64,000 bases of DNA from Symbiodinium natans (GCA_905221605.1 CAJNDS010002601.1:159501-223500); one strand, 5' to 3'; positions 1 through 10,497 are shown, counted from the first letter of the stretch. Notes: generated by a model from the letters alone, not told the origin. A program made the numbers and translations.

Positions 1-2975
1 CCATGCAGCCATTGCACCAAGCCCTTGTTGGTGAACTGTGCTGCCTTGTCCGAGTGGAAACGAAGAACAGGAAGGTTCAGGTTCCTGAGGTAGAGGACAA
101 TTCCCTGCACCACACTGGCCACAGTGCTTCCCTTGATGTCGGCCAGTCCATGTGCAAACAAGAGATTGGCTGCCTTCGGCGCCTTCACATCCTCCGGAAT
201 TTCTCTTGGCCTAGTCCCAACCACTATCTCCTTATCAGGGTCTTCAGCCTGCTCTGGATCAGGTACAGGACCATCATCAGGAAGATCCGGCTCATAGTCA
301 TCCCAGTCGATCCCCTCCTCTTCGACCAAACCAACACCACCTCCTTCGTCTTCGGCAAACGGGTCTGCTTCACCCTCAGGCACCTCCGCCTCAGGGTCAT
401 CCGCAGTCTCCTCCAGCTCGTTGGTGATGTAGGACTCGGGCAGAGTGTACTTCGCGACCAGCATGTAGCGAAGATTGCGGTTTCGCTCCTGACGCCCCCT
501 TCCATGTGGGTTTACCCCCAAGGTGCGGAAGGGGCCAGCTATATCGATGTTCAGGACAAACAAACTCGGGTGGGATACTCGCCGGTGCTGATGTCCTGTC
601 GCACCGTACGTGGTGCATTGCAAGCAGTCTCTTCGTGCCGGGTAGTGACCCGATTTGACGTGGTCTCGCCACTGCTCCTGCGACATAGCTCTGAGAGTCG
701 CAGGGTCCACGACAAAGTCACCCCGGGATACCACCTCCAACACCACTCGCTTCAATCCTGAGGCCAAACCACCATCTGAGACTTCTCTTCCCATTGGCTC
801 TCCAGGTTGCGCCCGCTTGTCCTTCAAGACCTCCATGTTGTAGTTGGTGATGATCTCGGTAGGCCTCGTCACTGCCAATCCAAGTGCTCCTTGATCACAA
901 AGCACCCGATCCATTGCAGTCGCCACCAAGAACCTTTCCCCCAACCTCACTTGCTGCTGCCCATAGCTGTACTCACCCCAGTTCAGGTTTCGCTCTGGTC
1001 CCGACCACACAAAACCAGTCTTCTCTTCAGGGTGCTTCGACGCTAGCCTCGCCAAGCAGTACAGCAACTTCACCTGGGCAGACTTCACGAAGACGGCCTC
1101 ATCCTGAGCAGGACCATGTGCCCCACCGGCCACAATGCATTTCAGCTTGCCCTTGACCGCAGCCCATAGCAAGGCCTGGTAGACATCCTGCTCAATGTTA
1201 CCAGCCACCTTCAACACCATACGTCCCTCCTGCTCCAAGACCTTCAGGAAGCCATCCTCATGTTCATGGGCAGGAAGATGCAGGATCCACTCGGGCGCCT
1301 GCAAGAAGGACTTCTTGACCCGTCGGGGAAGTGGAAGGGCCTTCAGGTAGTCCCAACCCTTTGCCAGGTTCAACTCCAAACATAACCTGGTCCTCAAAGC
1401 CTCAGGTAGCTCCCCAAACACAGGCCCCATCAACGCCTTCCAGAGAGCATTTCTCGATCCTGAAGCCACATAGTCGTCGAGATGCGTAGTCCACGGTGCA
1501 GTGTTAGCGCCCACCTTCAGGGCCTCCAACTTCATCTGCAAGGTTTGCACCTCATCCCGAAACTCTTGAAGCTTGGCGTTCTCCACCTGCTCGATGATCT
1601 TGTCAGCCACCGCCATGGTGAGCTCCGGACATCCAGCCTTCACGCTGGTTCGCAGCACCCCAAGTGTTGGGTGCACAATCTTCAAGCCCTTTCGTCCCCA
1701 AGATATCTCGCAACCAGCACGAACGAGGTCTCCCATGGGCAACAAAGGCTGAGTCGTTGTAGATGGTGTGAGTATAGATCCCGCTGGCGTCTGGTAGAGC
1801 TGAGTCCTCTCGTTGTTGGCCAGCACCACACTCACCTGGTTTGCATCCTGAAGCTCATGAGGATCTCGAGGTTGTCGAAGAATGTTCGTAGCCCCAGAGT
1901 CAATGAGCACCGTTGGCACATCCAGCTCTGCCTTGAACATCCGAGGATCTCCTCCACGAGGTCGCACCACCACGTCTTCAACCCTCAAGGCTCTCAACCG
2001 AAGCTCATCCAGCTGCCTCTGGATCGATGCCAATCCCGGATGTCCTCCTCCAGCTCCTTCTCCCACCAAAGACCTCAGAGCTTGCACTGCATCAGTCATC
2101 GCAGACTGGAGCTCAGAGTTGGGACTCGACGCTGAGGTTGTCGTGGACACCGGTGATGTCGGCTGTGGCTCCGGTTCCGACACCATGCTTCTAGCTGCAG
2201 GCTCCTCCTTCGCCCGACTCGGTTGGCTGTGGCCTCCACCACCGCCCTTTCCACCTGTAGAACTCGAAGGTCTCGACGCCAAGGCCTTCGTCGGACAATC
2301 GGCTATGTGTCCTTCACCTCCACATTCAAGGCAACGCCCACGCTTGGAGATCCCTTCGAAGGAGTGCTTGAAGCGACACGTTTTCCCTCGGCGACATCCT
2401 TCAGAACTTTTGGCGAACCACGGACAAATCTTCTGCTCGCCATCCTTTCCTTTTCCAAAGGCTTCTTTCCCTTTGCCTTTTCCCTTGTCTCGCTCTCTGT
2501 CCTTGCCCTTGCCCTTGTCCCGATCCTTGTCCTTGTCGCGGTCTGTAGCCCCATCCTCAACCTGCATAGGCTTGGCCTTAGGCTCTGCACCGCGACTACT
2601 TCTCATCACCATCACACCCGCCAGCGTCTCCATCTCCGCCTTGAGGTGCTGCTGGTACTGCATGACAGTGGCCAACGTAGGCGACGTGTCAACCATCAAA
2701 GTGTTCTTGACCAGGGATGTCCGGAATGCAGCGTCTGCATTCTTCTGCAGCACGCCCGCCACGATCACCGACAGCCCTCTAGCCAAGATCATCGGATCTG
2801 GGCAAGTGACAGCGATACCTTGAGCTCGCTGCATCCATCTCTCCCACTGACGCAAGGCCCGCACTGCCTGCTCTGCATCTGCCGCCTTGGTAGTCTCCGT
2901 CAACGACTTCAGGAGGTGCAGCTTCTCGGACTCGCCCCCCGGGCAGTACTGAACATACAGCCGGTAGACGCACCG
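1..2975 (-). CDS. retrotransposon zinc knuckle-protease-integrase polyprotein, truncated by window edge
   Basis: An open minus-strand frame of about 990 codons runs off position 1. In order: a basic Lys/Arg/Asp/Gly linker (about 2460-2560); a zinc knuckle CLECGGEGHIADC (about 2300-2340, CX2CX4HX4C); an aspartic protease site DSGATN (about 1885-1905); an integrase zinc module with GHYPARRDCLQC (about 585-650); the first core Asp in NIDIAGPF (about 530-552); and the second core Asp in RFHSDKAAQF (about 33-63). Between the two core Asp lies an acidic insert (about 240-400) rich in Glu, Asp and Pro, unusual inside an integrase core. The Glu of the DDE triad lies beyond the window. Confidence 0.85.
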
Positions 2976-3660
2976 CACTGCGAGTACACTGCCTCGCCAC
3001 CAAGTCTCTCCGGACTTCCGGTGCCAATGCTGCCAGCAACATTCCAGCAGCTCGGGCATTGACACGAGCGTACCGCCCGTCGTCCAAATCCATTCCAGAT
3101 GGCCCTTGCATAGCCAACCTCTGGTAGGGCGTACTTGCCACCCACTTCGCGTAGTGCAACGAGACCTCGCTTTTGACGGCCTCCCACCAAGCACCACTTC
3201 CATCACTGAGGTCTCGCATCGGCCCGTCAATCAGCTCCATCCAGTCTTGAATGACGACCGGGCTATCCTCAGCGCCAGGAGGATCCAATGCCGGCAAAGC
3301 TGCAATCCCAGGCTTCACCTGCTCCGGCTGACCCACCTTCTGGTTCATCATGTTCAGCTGTGCCTGCTGGAGCTGCTGGATACCTGCGGCCAGCATTCCA
3401 ACCAGTCCCGGCTGATCTCCGATCCCTCCACCAAACGAGGAACCGCCCACATTTCCAGCCCCAGAACCAGCCGACTGGTTCGGGCCACGAGTTGCACTCC
3501 TCGGCAACTCCCCTGCACTTTGCGGTCCACCTCCATACGCTTGAGGACCTCCAGGTGCTTGAGGAGCTCCAGGAACTTGGCCAACTCCCGACACACCACC
3601 ACTTCCAATCTGCTGGTGCCCTCCAGGTAGCTGAAAACCTTGTGGAACTTGAGGAACGCC
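2966..3660 (-). CDS. retrotransposon Gag core, middle segment in shifted frame
   Basis: This open frame carries a plausible capsid-like stretch (for example DWMELIDGPMRDLSDGSG and YQRLAMQGPSGMDLDDGRYA) and ends with EVRRDLVARQ. Its frame differs by one from the flanking Gag and polyprotein frames. Around 2965-2980 the coding sense returns to the original frame (RLYVQYCPGGESEKLHLLK), so two compensating indels bracket the segment. Homology to a named family is not recognised. Confidence 0.6.
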
Positions 3661-5177
3661 AGGTAGCTGAGGACCATGTGACCACGTGGACCTCCCGTAA
3701 CGCCAGGTAGCTGAGGACCTTGTAGACCTCCCGAACCACCATGTAGCTGAGGCCCTTGTAGACCTCCCGAAACACCAGGTAGCTGAGGACCTTGTAGACC
3801 TCCCGAACCACCAGAAAGCTGAGGACCTTGTAGACCTCCCGAAACACCAGGTAGCTGAGGAGGACCTCCCAAACCACCAAGAAGCTGAGGCCCTTGTGAA
3901 CCTCCCGAAACTCCATGTAGCTGAGGACCTTGAGGAACTTGAGGAACGCCAGCTCCAGAAAGACCGCCTTGTGCTCGAGATGTCCCGTGAAGTGAGCTAC
4001 CTCCTCCATGAGGTACTCCGTGAAGTGGATCATCCCCTGGCACCTGAGGACCTCCTGGAACTCGACCAACTCCCTGCTCGGCCTCGCCCCCAGACTGTCT
4101 CCCAAAACCAGCATTCATCAGCTCTTGTACCTGTCGTCGCAAAGCCACCACCTCGGTCTGCACCTGGTCTCTGCGATCCCTCATGTACTGTCCCAGCTGA
4201 CGTTGCACTTCAACCCGAATTTCTGACGAACCCGTAGACCCTTGCGACGTTTGTTCTCCATGAAGTAGAGGTCCACGAGAAGGCCAACTGTTCATTCTCT
4301 CCACCGCCCTCTGGTCAAACAACGCGGAGTGACCCCCACCTTCCACGTGCTGGGTCATCACCTGGAGCTCTTCCGGCGGGGAGAAATTCCAAGGCGATTG
4401 CCTGGCTGCCGACTGCGGTGTTGCTGCTACGGCTGCTGCTCTGCTGCTGTGGCTGCGGGGCGTTCCCGGGGCCTGATTGGGTGTTAGTCCTAAAGACCCT
4501 AACATCCTATCCCCTAAACCACCACCACCAGTCGTCGTCGCTCGCAGAAAGTCTGTCAGCCTTGTCATCCATCCATATGCGCCCGTTCCAGTCTGGACAT
4601 ACCTCATCTCCAGCCCAGTTGTACGCGACGCAGCTGTCGGCGAACCAGCATTCGCAGTGCCTTCCATGGCGGTCTGCACCGTCTGCACTGCACCAAATCC
4701 TTCGGCTGCCACTGCAGTCTCCAAGCCACCATTGCTGGACTCCAAAACCCTAGGTTGCTCCACCACTGGCCAGTTGTCATTGCCCAGGTCCATTTCCAGG
4801 CCACCAGTAACACCAGGGTCTCCACTGCCCAGCACACCACTATTTGTCTGCCCATCGGCAACAGCAGGTGTACTCAGGTCTCCACCCTGAACCGGTCCCA
4901 CAACAACTGCACCAGTCCCAATTGCACCAGCACCATCTGTACCAGCACCAACTGTCAAAGATCCGTAGTTCGGCCCAGCTGTCTCACCAACCACCGTAGG
5001 GGAACTCAATAATCCAGCGGTTGCGCCCAGGCCGCTTGGGCTCATAACCTCAAGAGCGCGGGGCTCTTGAGGTCCAGCAAACGACATAGCAGCTTGGCTT
5101 GGCTCTGGCTCGGCTTGTACTCCTTGTACGAACACAGCTTCACCACCAGAGGCTCCCTTTTCCTCACACTGCAGCAC
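3354..5177 (-). CDS. retrotransposon Gag-like N-terminal part, low complexity
   Basis: A 607-codon open frame rich in Gly, Ala, Gln, Thr and Pro. A likely internal start is the Met at about 5086 (MSFAGPQEP). It contains a run of 12-residue repeats of the type GVSGGLQGPQLP. Past the repeats (below about 3650) the frame reads as unlike protein and stops at 3354, while the natural continuation is found in another frame; this marks an indel. The role is probably as structural Gag of the element at left. No recognised fold. Confidence 0.6.
   Translation of the reverse strand: MLQCEEKGASGGEAVFVQGVQAEPEPSQAAMSFAGPQEPRALEVMSPSGLGATAGLLSSPTVVGETAGPNYGSLTVGAGTDGAGAIGTGAVVVGPVQGGDLSTPAVADGQTNSGVLGSGDPGVTGGLEMDLGNDNWPVVEQPRVLESSNGGLETAVAAEGFGAVQTVQTAMEGTANAGSPTAASRTTGLEMRYVQTGTGAYGWMTRLTDFLRATTTGGGGLGDRMLGSLGLTPNQAPGTPRSHSSRAAAVAATPQSAARQSPWNFSPPEELQVMTQHVEGGGHSALFDQRAVERMNSWPSRGPLLHGEQTSQGSTGSSEIRVEVQRQLGQYMRDRRDQVQTEVVALRRQVQELMNAGFGRQSGGEAEQGVGRVPGGPQVPGDDPLHGVPHGGGSSLHGTSRAQGGLSGAGVPQVPQGPQLHGVSGGSQGPQLLGGLGGPPQLPGVSGGLQGPQLSGGSGGLQGPQLPGVSGGLQGPQLHGGSGGLQGPQLPGVTGGPRGHMVLSYLAFLKFHKVFSYLEGTSRLEVVVCRELAKFLELLKHLEVLKRMEVDRKVQGSCRGVQLVARTSRLVLGLEMWAVPRLVEGSEISRDWLECWPQVSSSSSRHS
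3640..3960 (-). repeat. 36-bp tandem repeat coding for 12-residue Gag repeats
   Basis: About seven or eight imperfect 36-bp units that encode GVSGGLQGPQLP-like blocks on the minus strand. Repeats of this kind are prone to unequal slippage, and the first frame change of the element lies at their low-coordinate end. Confidence 0.75.
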
Positions 5178-5389
5178 CGAAGTCCATCGGCCAGTCAGGC
5201 GGTCCTACCTCTACCACGGAAAGGCGACCACACAACACGCGACCAGAACAACACACACAACAGAACATGCGACCTGTTGCCTGCATGTCTGTGCTGCAAC
5301 TGCTTCTTGTGTTCCGATGCCTACGGCATGTCCTGGAACCAACAAAGCCAAAGCAACAGGTGCATCTCATTCCACACCTTTCATCATAG
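5170..5389 (-). repeat. candidate 5' LTR of minus-strand retrotransposon
   Basis: On the minus strand this stretch begins TGATGAAAGG immediately after a CCCTAAA array and lies before the first long Gag frame, as expected of a 5' LTR starting with TG. The matching 3' LTR would lie outside the window, so the call cannot be confirmed here. Confidence 0.35.
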
Positions 5390-5390
5390 G

Positions 5391-5901
5391 GTTTAGGGTT
5401 TAGGGTTTAGGGTTTAGGGTCGGCCATGAGTGCAATTACTCTTGCGGCTTTTCTGTTCTAAAGCAAAGCGCAAGAACATCTTGCAAGTTCTGCTCGTCAA
5501 GTATCGCTGCACTTCGGTGCACCCAGCTATGCGGGAGAGAAAAAGAACCCCAAATCTAGATCTCGAACCCTACAACCCTGAAAACCCTAAAGCAGAAACC
5601 CTAAACCCTAAACCCTAAACCCTAAACCCTAAACCCTAAACCCCATTTCCAGCCCAACAAACCAGGCCGGGCACGACCCGCTATGCTGCCTGGCAGCGGC
5701 GAGGGGACACTGCGGCCCTTGGTGAGAGGCACCTTTTCGGAGGTTTACTGTTCAGGGTTTAGGGTTTAGGGTTAGGGTTTAGGGTTTAGGGTTTAGGGTT
5801 TAGGGTTTAGGGTTTAGGGTTTAGGGTTTAGGGTTTAGGGTTTAGGGTTTAGGGTTTAGGGTTTAGGGTTTAGGGTTTAGGGTTTAGGGTTTAGGGTTTA
5901 G
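5391..5901. repeat. telomere-like arrays, both orientations, with small island between
   Basis: TTTAGGG units at 5391-5420, CCCTAAA units at 5586-5641, then about 20 TTTAGGG units at 5754-5901. A GC-rich island at 5653-5721 between AG and GTGAGA is open in all frames and might be a 23-codon exon. The 5464-5560 segment is likewise open in more than one frame (one frame: KRKNILQVLLVKYRC). Neither island can be assigned with certainty. Confidence 0.6.
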
Positions 5902-5918
5902 CGTGAAGGATTTACCCG

Positions 5919-6024
5919 AACGAGCCCAATACCCCTTAATTAAGGGACAGACCTTCAAGTAAAAAGGGATCCTTAGTATGATGCTCGGTATATTTCCTAA
6001 CTAAGCGGTATTGGGCTATTTGGG
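5919..6024. mobile_element. TIR element, family A
   Basis: Starts GAGCCCAATACCCCTTAATT and ends GGTATTGGGCTATTTGGG, an imperfect inverted repeat of about 20 bp. Interior has the shared GGGATCCTTAGTATGAT segment seen in other family A copies. Confidence 0.75.
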
Positions 6025-6081
6025 TACAAGCGCCGATAGTTGAACTTGAAGCCTTTTAGCGTTTAGGGTTAGGAACTGCTT

Positions 6082-6158
6082 GGCAGCCCAGTGGTACCCT
6101 TTTCCCTTTCTTTGTGGTTCATGGTTCCCGCATGGATAATATGGTTACTGGGCTAGCA
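6082..6158. mobile_element. TIR element, family D (short)
   Basis: GGCAGCCCAGTGGTACCC at the left and GGTTACTGGGCTAGC at the right form the inverted ends shared with copies at 40719, 46720 and 57989. Confidence 0.6.
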
Positions 6159-6355
6159 AGAGTATACTGACTATACAAGTCTAGCCTTTTTGTATTCCTT
6201 GGTTCTGGGAGTTGTCCTCGGAATTAGGCTTCTGGGGCCTTAAGGTCCACCGAACTCAGCAGAACTTGATGCCCAAGCCCTAAACCCTAAACCCTAAAGC
6301 CTAAACCCTAAACCCTAAACCTTTTAAACCCGATTCCCAGCTTCTTCCCTTCCAG

Positions 6356-6420
6356 CCTCCGCGAGGCTGTACAACGACGCCGCAAAGCGGGCTCTGAAGA
6401 TGCGACATCTGCAGGACCCG
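6356..6420 (+). CDS. exon, LY-D-A helix motif
   Basis: Follows CCCTTCCAG and encodes RLYNDAAKRALKMRHLQDP. The last G completes an Asp codon with the AT that begins the exon at 6792, giving DPDEEMQEEE. The intron starts with the family A terminal sequence AGAGCCCAATACCCC, i.e. the donor lies inside a TIR element. The RLYNDA-basic motif recurs at 12605, which supports a repeated domain. Confidence 0.65.
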
Positions 6421-6618
6421 GAGAGCCCAATACCCCTTCATTAAGACCAATGTGCCTTGAATGATATTAATTAAGGGTCCCTACATAAGATTATACCTGA
6501 ATCATATGAAGGATCCCTACTACATAAGCTAAGGGATTCTACCTGAAATCATACTAAGGGCCCCTATATGAATCATAAGGTCTATTCCTTGTTTAAGGGC
6601 TATTGGGCTCTTTGGGGA
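6420..6618. mobile_element. TIR element, family A, longer copy
   Basis: Begins GGAGAGCCCAATACCCCTTC and ends GGGCTATTGGGCTCTTTGGGG. The interior carries several short hairpins around ATCATA(T/C)..GGATCC, so it may be two copies merged. Confidence 0.65.
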
Positions 6619-6791
6619 GCTGCTTGGGTGTTCGTCTCTGTGGCAGGGCCGGGTTAAAAAAAAAAAAAGTCTGGATGGGGGTTTCGGAAGGTAGGGGATA
6701 CCTTCTTGGGGTCCATGTGATAAGGAAATCATACTACTTTAGGGTCTAGCCCTAAACCCTCCACCCTACACCCCTATTTTCGTAAACCCAG

Positions 6792-6884
6792 ATGAGGAGA
6801 TGCAGGAGGAAGAGCGGAGGCTGCAAGAGCAACAGGAAGCCACGCCTGAGACTTGGAGACCACGGCTGTTCAAAGGGGCACAAG
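6792..6884 (+). CDS. exon, coiled coil plus W-x-P-x-L motif
   Basis: After AAACCCAG it reads EEMQEEERRLQEQQEATPE then TWRPRLFKGAQ. The first part is a charged coiled coil; TWRPRLF resembles the TFKP/TFRP motifs at 12274, 13000 and 44126. It joins the exon at 6356 in phase. The donor is not a clear GT (GGAGGG follows). Confidence 0.65.
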
Positions 6885-7702
6885 GAGGGTTAGGGTTTAG
6901 GGCTTAAAATTTGGGTTTAGGGTTTAGGGTTTAGGGTTTAGGGTTCAGGGCAATGTAGGGGCTACTTGCGTATATAGGGACTATATCGGGTAGCTATAGG
7001 GGAATTTGATTCAGGGTCCCTCCAGTATACCCCTTAACTGTTTGTACCTTAGGGGGCCGGTGGTGCCCTTTTTCGTTATTTTGGCTCAAGGCCCCCTGAT
7101 AAAGCAGCCAACCCGACAAGAGGCTACCCTTCCTACAACATGGTTGCTGGGCTACCAAGAATCGAGAACTACCCAACTCCTTCAACTCCACCCTAAACCC
7201 TAAAGCCTAAGCCCGGGAGCAGCTCTTCGCCCCCGGCCCCCACCCCCCCCCCTCTTCAGGCAGACCTCTGCACAAGAAGTTGAGCCCAAGGGTTCCCCGA
7301 AAAGGCCAAACCCCAAACCCTAAACCCATCATAGGAGCCCCCGAAACGGCCTAAACCATGTGTGAGCTTGCGAGCTTTGAGCGCTCCAAGATGTGCGCGC
7401 GGGGTTTGGGGTCTAGGGGGGGTGTAATATAGTATGCATATAGAGGCCATAAGGGAATACTAGTAGAAATTAATATTCCGACCGCTATACTAACTAGATA
7501 CTAATAATTTTGGCCGCCCCAACTCCCCAACACAAGATGCAAAGGTGCTTACCTTTGGGTTTAGGGTTTAGGGTTCAGGGTTCAGGGTTTAGGGGCCCAA
7601 GAACCCTAACAAAAGAGTCCTTGGAGCATGAAACCCTAAACCCCAAACGAAGCGCCAGGATGTCGAGGTCGTGGGGTTTAGGGTTTCGGGTTTGGGGTGT
7701 AG

Positions 7703-7806
7703 GGATTCAACGGTGACCCCTTCTGGAGCACCGCGTGGTCAACCCCGGACTTGAAGATTCCACAGCGCCGGACGCCATGCTTCGAGCAGACGACTGCAGA
7801 ACCTGA
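7703..7806 (+). CDS. possible exon
   Basis: After GGTGTAG the frame reads GFNGDPFWSTAWSTPDLK and then IPQRRTPCFEQTTAEP before a family F element. Composition is protein-like but the end is not defined and no family is recognised. Confidence 0.4.
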
Positions 7807-7829
7807 ACCCTTATATGCTCCCAAACCCC

Positions 7830-7903
7830 CGGAATGAGGGCCCTATAAAATCCCTTACGGGGCATATATAGGGCCCCAATTCCCTCATTCTTCCGAAGAA
7901 CCA
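7830..7903. mobile_element. TIR element, family F (partial)
   Basis: GGAATGAGGGCCCTATAAAATCCC and GGGGCATATATAGGGCCCCAATTCCC match the interior of the complete copy at 49387; the right end reads GAAGAACC, the left end is worn. Confidence 0.55.
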
Positions 7904-8124
7904 GCCTGAAGCCTAAACCCAGAACACTTCTCCCCAAACCCTGACCTCTACCCCTAAACCCTAAACCCCTGAACCCGTGAATGAGGTTCCGGCCTGCGAT
8001 CGAGGCCACGACCGCCATCCGCCCCCCCACACCCCCCCAGCCCTGGCTTCTTTACTCTCTGGGGTTTAGGGTTTAGTGTTTAGGGTTTGCTGTTGTGATA
8101 GGGCGTAGATGCTGTGAAGGTTAG

Positions 8125-8250
8125 GTTTTGGAACAAGCCCGAAAGCTTCGTGAGGCGCGAAGAGCAGCTTTGACCCGATTGTGGAAGGCCATCCCACATT
8201 TTTCTCCCACCCCACGCCGTCCGAGGCGGCAAAGCCACCCAAACCTATTC
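8125..8250 (+). CDS. exon, basic helical segment
   Basis: After GGTTAG the frame reads VLEQARKLREARRAALTR and LWKAIPHFSPTPRRPRR, an Arg-rich helix followed by a Pro/Arg tail. Typical of the coiled-coil exons of this region. The end is uncertain; the frame stays open to 8382, and a second open frame (8300-8482) overlaps it. Confidence 0.55.
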
Positions 8251-8520
8251 CTTTTAGGGTTTAGGCCTAAACTCAAGCCAACTTCTTCATTCCGTCACGG
8301 TGGTCGCCAGCCTGGTTCAGGTTCACAAAAAAAGCCACAGGCAGCAGGGCAGAAAGGCCCAGATGGGCCTGGGCAACCATAGAAAAGGGCTGCAAGGCAG
8401 GTCGCGCAAAAACAGCTTTTTCGAGCACCCACCCCTTGGGCACGCTGCGGCGAGGGGTCCGGGACCCAGGGGGGCGGCCTAGCCCCTGAGTTTCTTCTGG
8501 GGTTTAGGGTTCAACTTCAG

Positions 8521-8581
8521 GTCATTCGGGGCAAAGCGCTACTCTTGTGCACAAGGGAGGCGATGTTTGAGGGTGATTCGG
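8521..8581 (+). CDS. exon
   Basis: Flanked by CAACTTCAG and a GTGATT donor; encodes VIRGKALLLCTREAMFEGDS. No family recognised. Confidence 0.5.
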
Positions 8582-9065
8582 GTGATTCGGTCTGCGGGCT
8601 AGGGTTTAGGGTTTAGGGTTCAGGATTTAGGATTTTAGGATTTAGGACTTCTATTATTTGCTGAAGAACCCCCCTCAAAAAATATAATCACTATATCATA
8701 GGGGTCGGAAGTCGGAATGGTTACTGAAAATGTTCCCTGATGGTCCCTTTAGAATTATGCTATCATAACCCCCAAAACACCGTGCCCTTCGATCAACGTG
8801 TTTTGTTGTCTGTTCAGTTGCGGCAGATGTAAAATGCTTTGCGACGGGGACTTGCCAGCCATGCTTGCCGTGGCAGATCTGCCGTACATGACCCGACAGC
8901 TCACAAGTCAACGACAAGGAAGAGACTTGAGACCCAAAACAAGTGCCGTGCCCGGTCACCTAGGTCAGCCCCCCCTAGTCGGGGCTTTAATGACAAGGAA
9001 GCTGTGTTCTGGTGCTATTCTAATAGAATTGTATAGGGATTATAAGGGAATACGATCCTAAACCC

Positions 9066-9225
9066 TACCCCTAAACCCTAAACCCAAACCTTAGACCTTA
9101 GACCTTAAACCTTAAACCTTAAACCTTAAACCTTAAACCTTACACCTTACACCTTAAACCTTAAACCCTAAACCCTAAACCCCAAACCCTAAACCCCAAT
9201 CCTAAACCCTAATCTCTAAACCCGA
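9066..9225. repeat. degenerate telomere-like array, CCTTAAA and CCTTAGA variants
   Basis: CCCTAAA units change to a homogenised run of CCTTAAA (about 9100-9160) and back, showing local spread of a variant unit. Confidence 0.75.
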
Positions 9226-9703
9226 GTGGTGATTATTCCGAGCCCCTATGGTATGGTGGCCTCGTCGCAGGCTTCGCAGCGCAGATGTCAGGGGACATCT
9301 AGGCCCAGGGTTTAGGGTTCAGGGTTCAGGATTTAGGGTTTCGGCCAGCTGCATCAGCGGTTGGCTGGCGTTCAGGGTTTTTAGGTCTTTTGGTGACATC
9401 TGCTCCCCTGAATACCCCTCAAATGAGGAAGATACCTTAGATTCTATAGATTTCTATAGGGATCCTTAGTCTTAGTATGATTTAAGGTATATTCCCTTAA
9501 TGAATGGGTGGTGGGTTCTCTGGGTGCTTGGGATCTGCGTTCAGCGTTTCGGTGGTTAGGGTTTAGGGTTTGGGGTTCTGGGTTCTGGGTCTGGGGTTTA
9601 GGGTTTAGCTCAAAAGGGTTTAGAGTTTAGAGTTTAGGGTTTAGGGTTTAGGGTTTAAGGTTTAGGGGCGTGAACTTCTTTGTAGATTGTGCTTGGCGTG
9701 CAG

Positions 9704-9838
9704 GGGTCGCTGCGCAATTTTGCAGTTCGCATACTTGGAGTTGCCCAAAGAGCCCGATTTACCCCATATAGGTCGCTGCGCAATCTTGCAGCTTGCATAC
9801 ATGTAGTTGCTCCAAAGAGCCCAATTTACCCCTCAAAT
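9704..9838 (+). repeat. tandem duplication of about 66 bp
   Basis: GGTCGCTGCGCAATTTTGCAG at 9704 and GGTCGCTGCGCAATCTTGCAG at about 9770 start two diverged copies, each running through CCAAAGAGCCC into ATTTACCCC, the end of a family A element. Each copy also encodes SLRNFAVRILGVA or SLRNLAACIHVVA. It is either a duplicated exon with its intron start or a duplicated element end. Confidence 0.65.
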
Positions 9839-9954
9839 AGGATATATATATATATACATATATATATATATGTATACCTTACAGGATATAGGGGATCCTC
9901 ATTATGATTTCAGGACTGACTATTCCCTAATTAAGGGGTAGTGGGCTCTCTGGG
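9811..9954. mobile_element. TIR element, family A
   Basis: Left CCAAAGAGCCCAATTTACCCCT, right TTAAGGGGTAGTGGGCTCTCTGG. The interior contains a TATATA tract (9841-9872). Confidence 0.7.
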
Positions 9955-10008
9955 TGTGCGCGGAGGATTCATCCGCTCCGTGGATGTTTGTTGCCTGTTG
10001 ATTCCAAG

Positions 10009-10052
10009 GTCTCTTCAAGATCCAGAAGGTCTGAAGAAGAGGCCAGCTACAG
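10009..10052 (+). CDS. short exon
   Basis: After GATTCCAAG, reads VSSRSRRSEEEASYR up to a TTTAGGG array. Ser/Arg/Glu-rich, phase 2 at the end. Weak on its own. Confidence 0.4.
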
Positions 10053-10290
10053 GGTTTAGGGTTTAGGGTTTAGGGTTTAGGGTTCAGGGTGTTCAGGGTT
10101 GAGACATGCTTCGTACTGGGACTTGAGATTTTGTGAAGGGTTCGCCCTACCAGTCGAAGCAGGCAGCAGTGCTACAAAAAGACTTGCGCGGTTTAGGGTT
10201 TAAGGTTTAGGGTTTAGGGTTTAGCATGCAAGGCTACTAGCTCGGTCTCGGGCCAGGAATCCCGGAATATCTCCCTCTAGGACCCTTTGA

Positions 10291-10392
10291 GGGATGTTCC
10301 CAGAGAGCCCAATACCCCTGAATCAAGGAATATACCTTATACTTGAAGGTATATTCCTTAACAAGGGGTATTGGGCTCTCTGGGAACATCCC
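10291..10392. mobile_element. TIR element, family A/B chimera
   Basis: A near-perfect inverted repeat: left GGGATGTTCCCAGAGAGCCC continuing AATACCCCT, right its complement. The outer 11 bp are the end of family B, the inner part is family A. Confidence 0.85.
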
Positions 10393-10497
10393 TTTCAAAG
10401 ATGTTGGAGGACACCTAAAATCCCGATGTTTCGGCCTGACCTTCCCTATAGAATCTGAGGGAAGTCACACGGTCCGTTTTGTTAGTGGCAATTTTTT

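Larger units (their letters stand above)
1..5389 (-). mobile_element. LTR retrotransposon, partial, minus strand
   Basis: Reading the minus strand from 5389 downwards gives a Gag-like region, a CCHC zinc knuckle, a retropepsin DSG site, an integrase HHCC zinc-binding region and the beginning of the integrase core. The order Gag-protease-integrase without an intervening reverse transcriptase is the Ty1/Copia order. The element continues beyond position 1, so reverse transcriptase, RNase H and the 3' LTR are not visible. The right end abuts a TTTAGGG array at about 5390. Two frame changes near 3.0 and 3.6 kb suggest a decayed copy or sequencing indels. Confidence 0.85.

Noticed and set aside
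1482-3062. Plus-strand frames of 217-313 codons
   Set aside because: They lie opposite the minus-strand polyprotein, which has clear zinc knuckle, protease and integrase motifs.
5754-5901. True chromosome end
   Set aside because: Arrays occur dozens of times in both orientations, between exons of the same gene, and are short (2-27 units); a telomere would be one terminal array.
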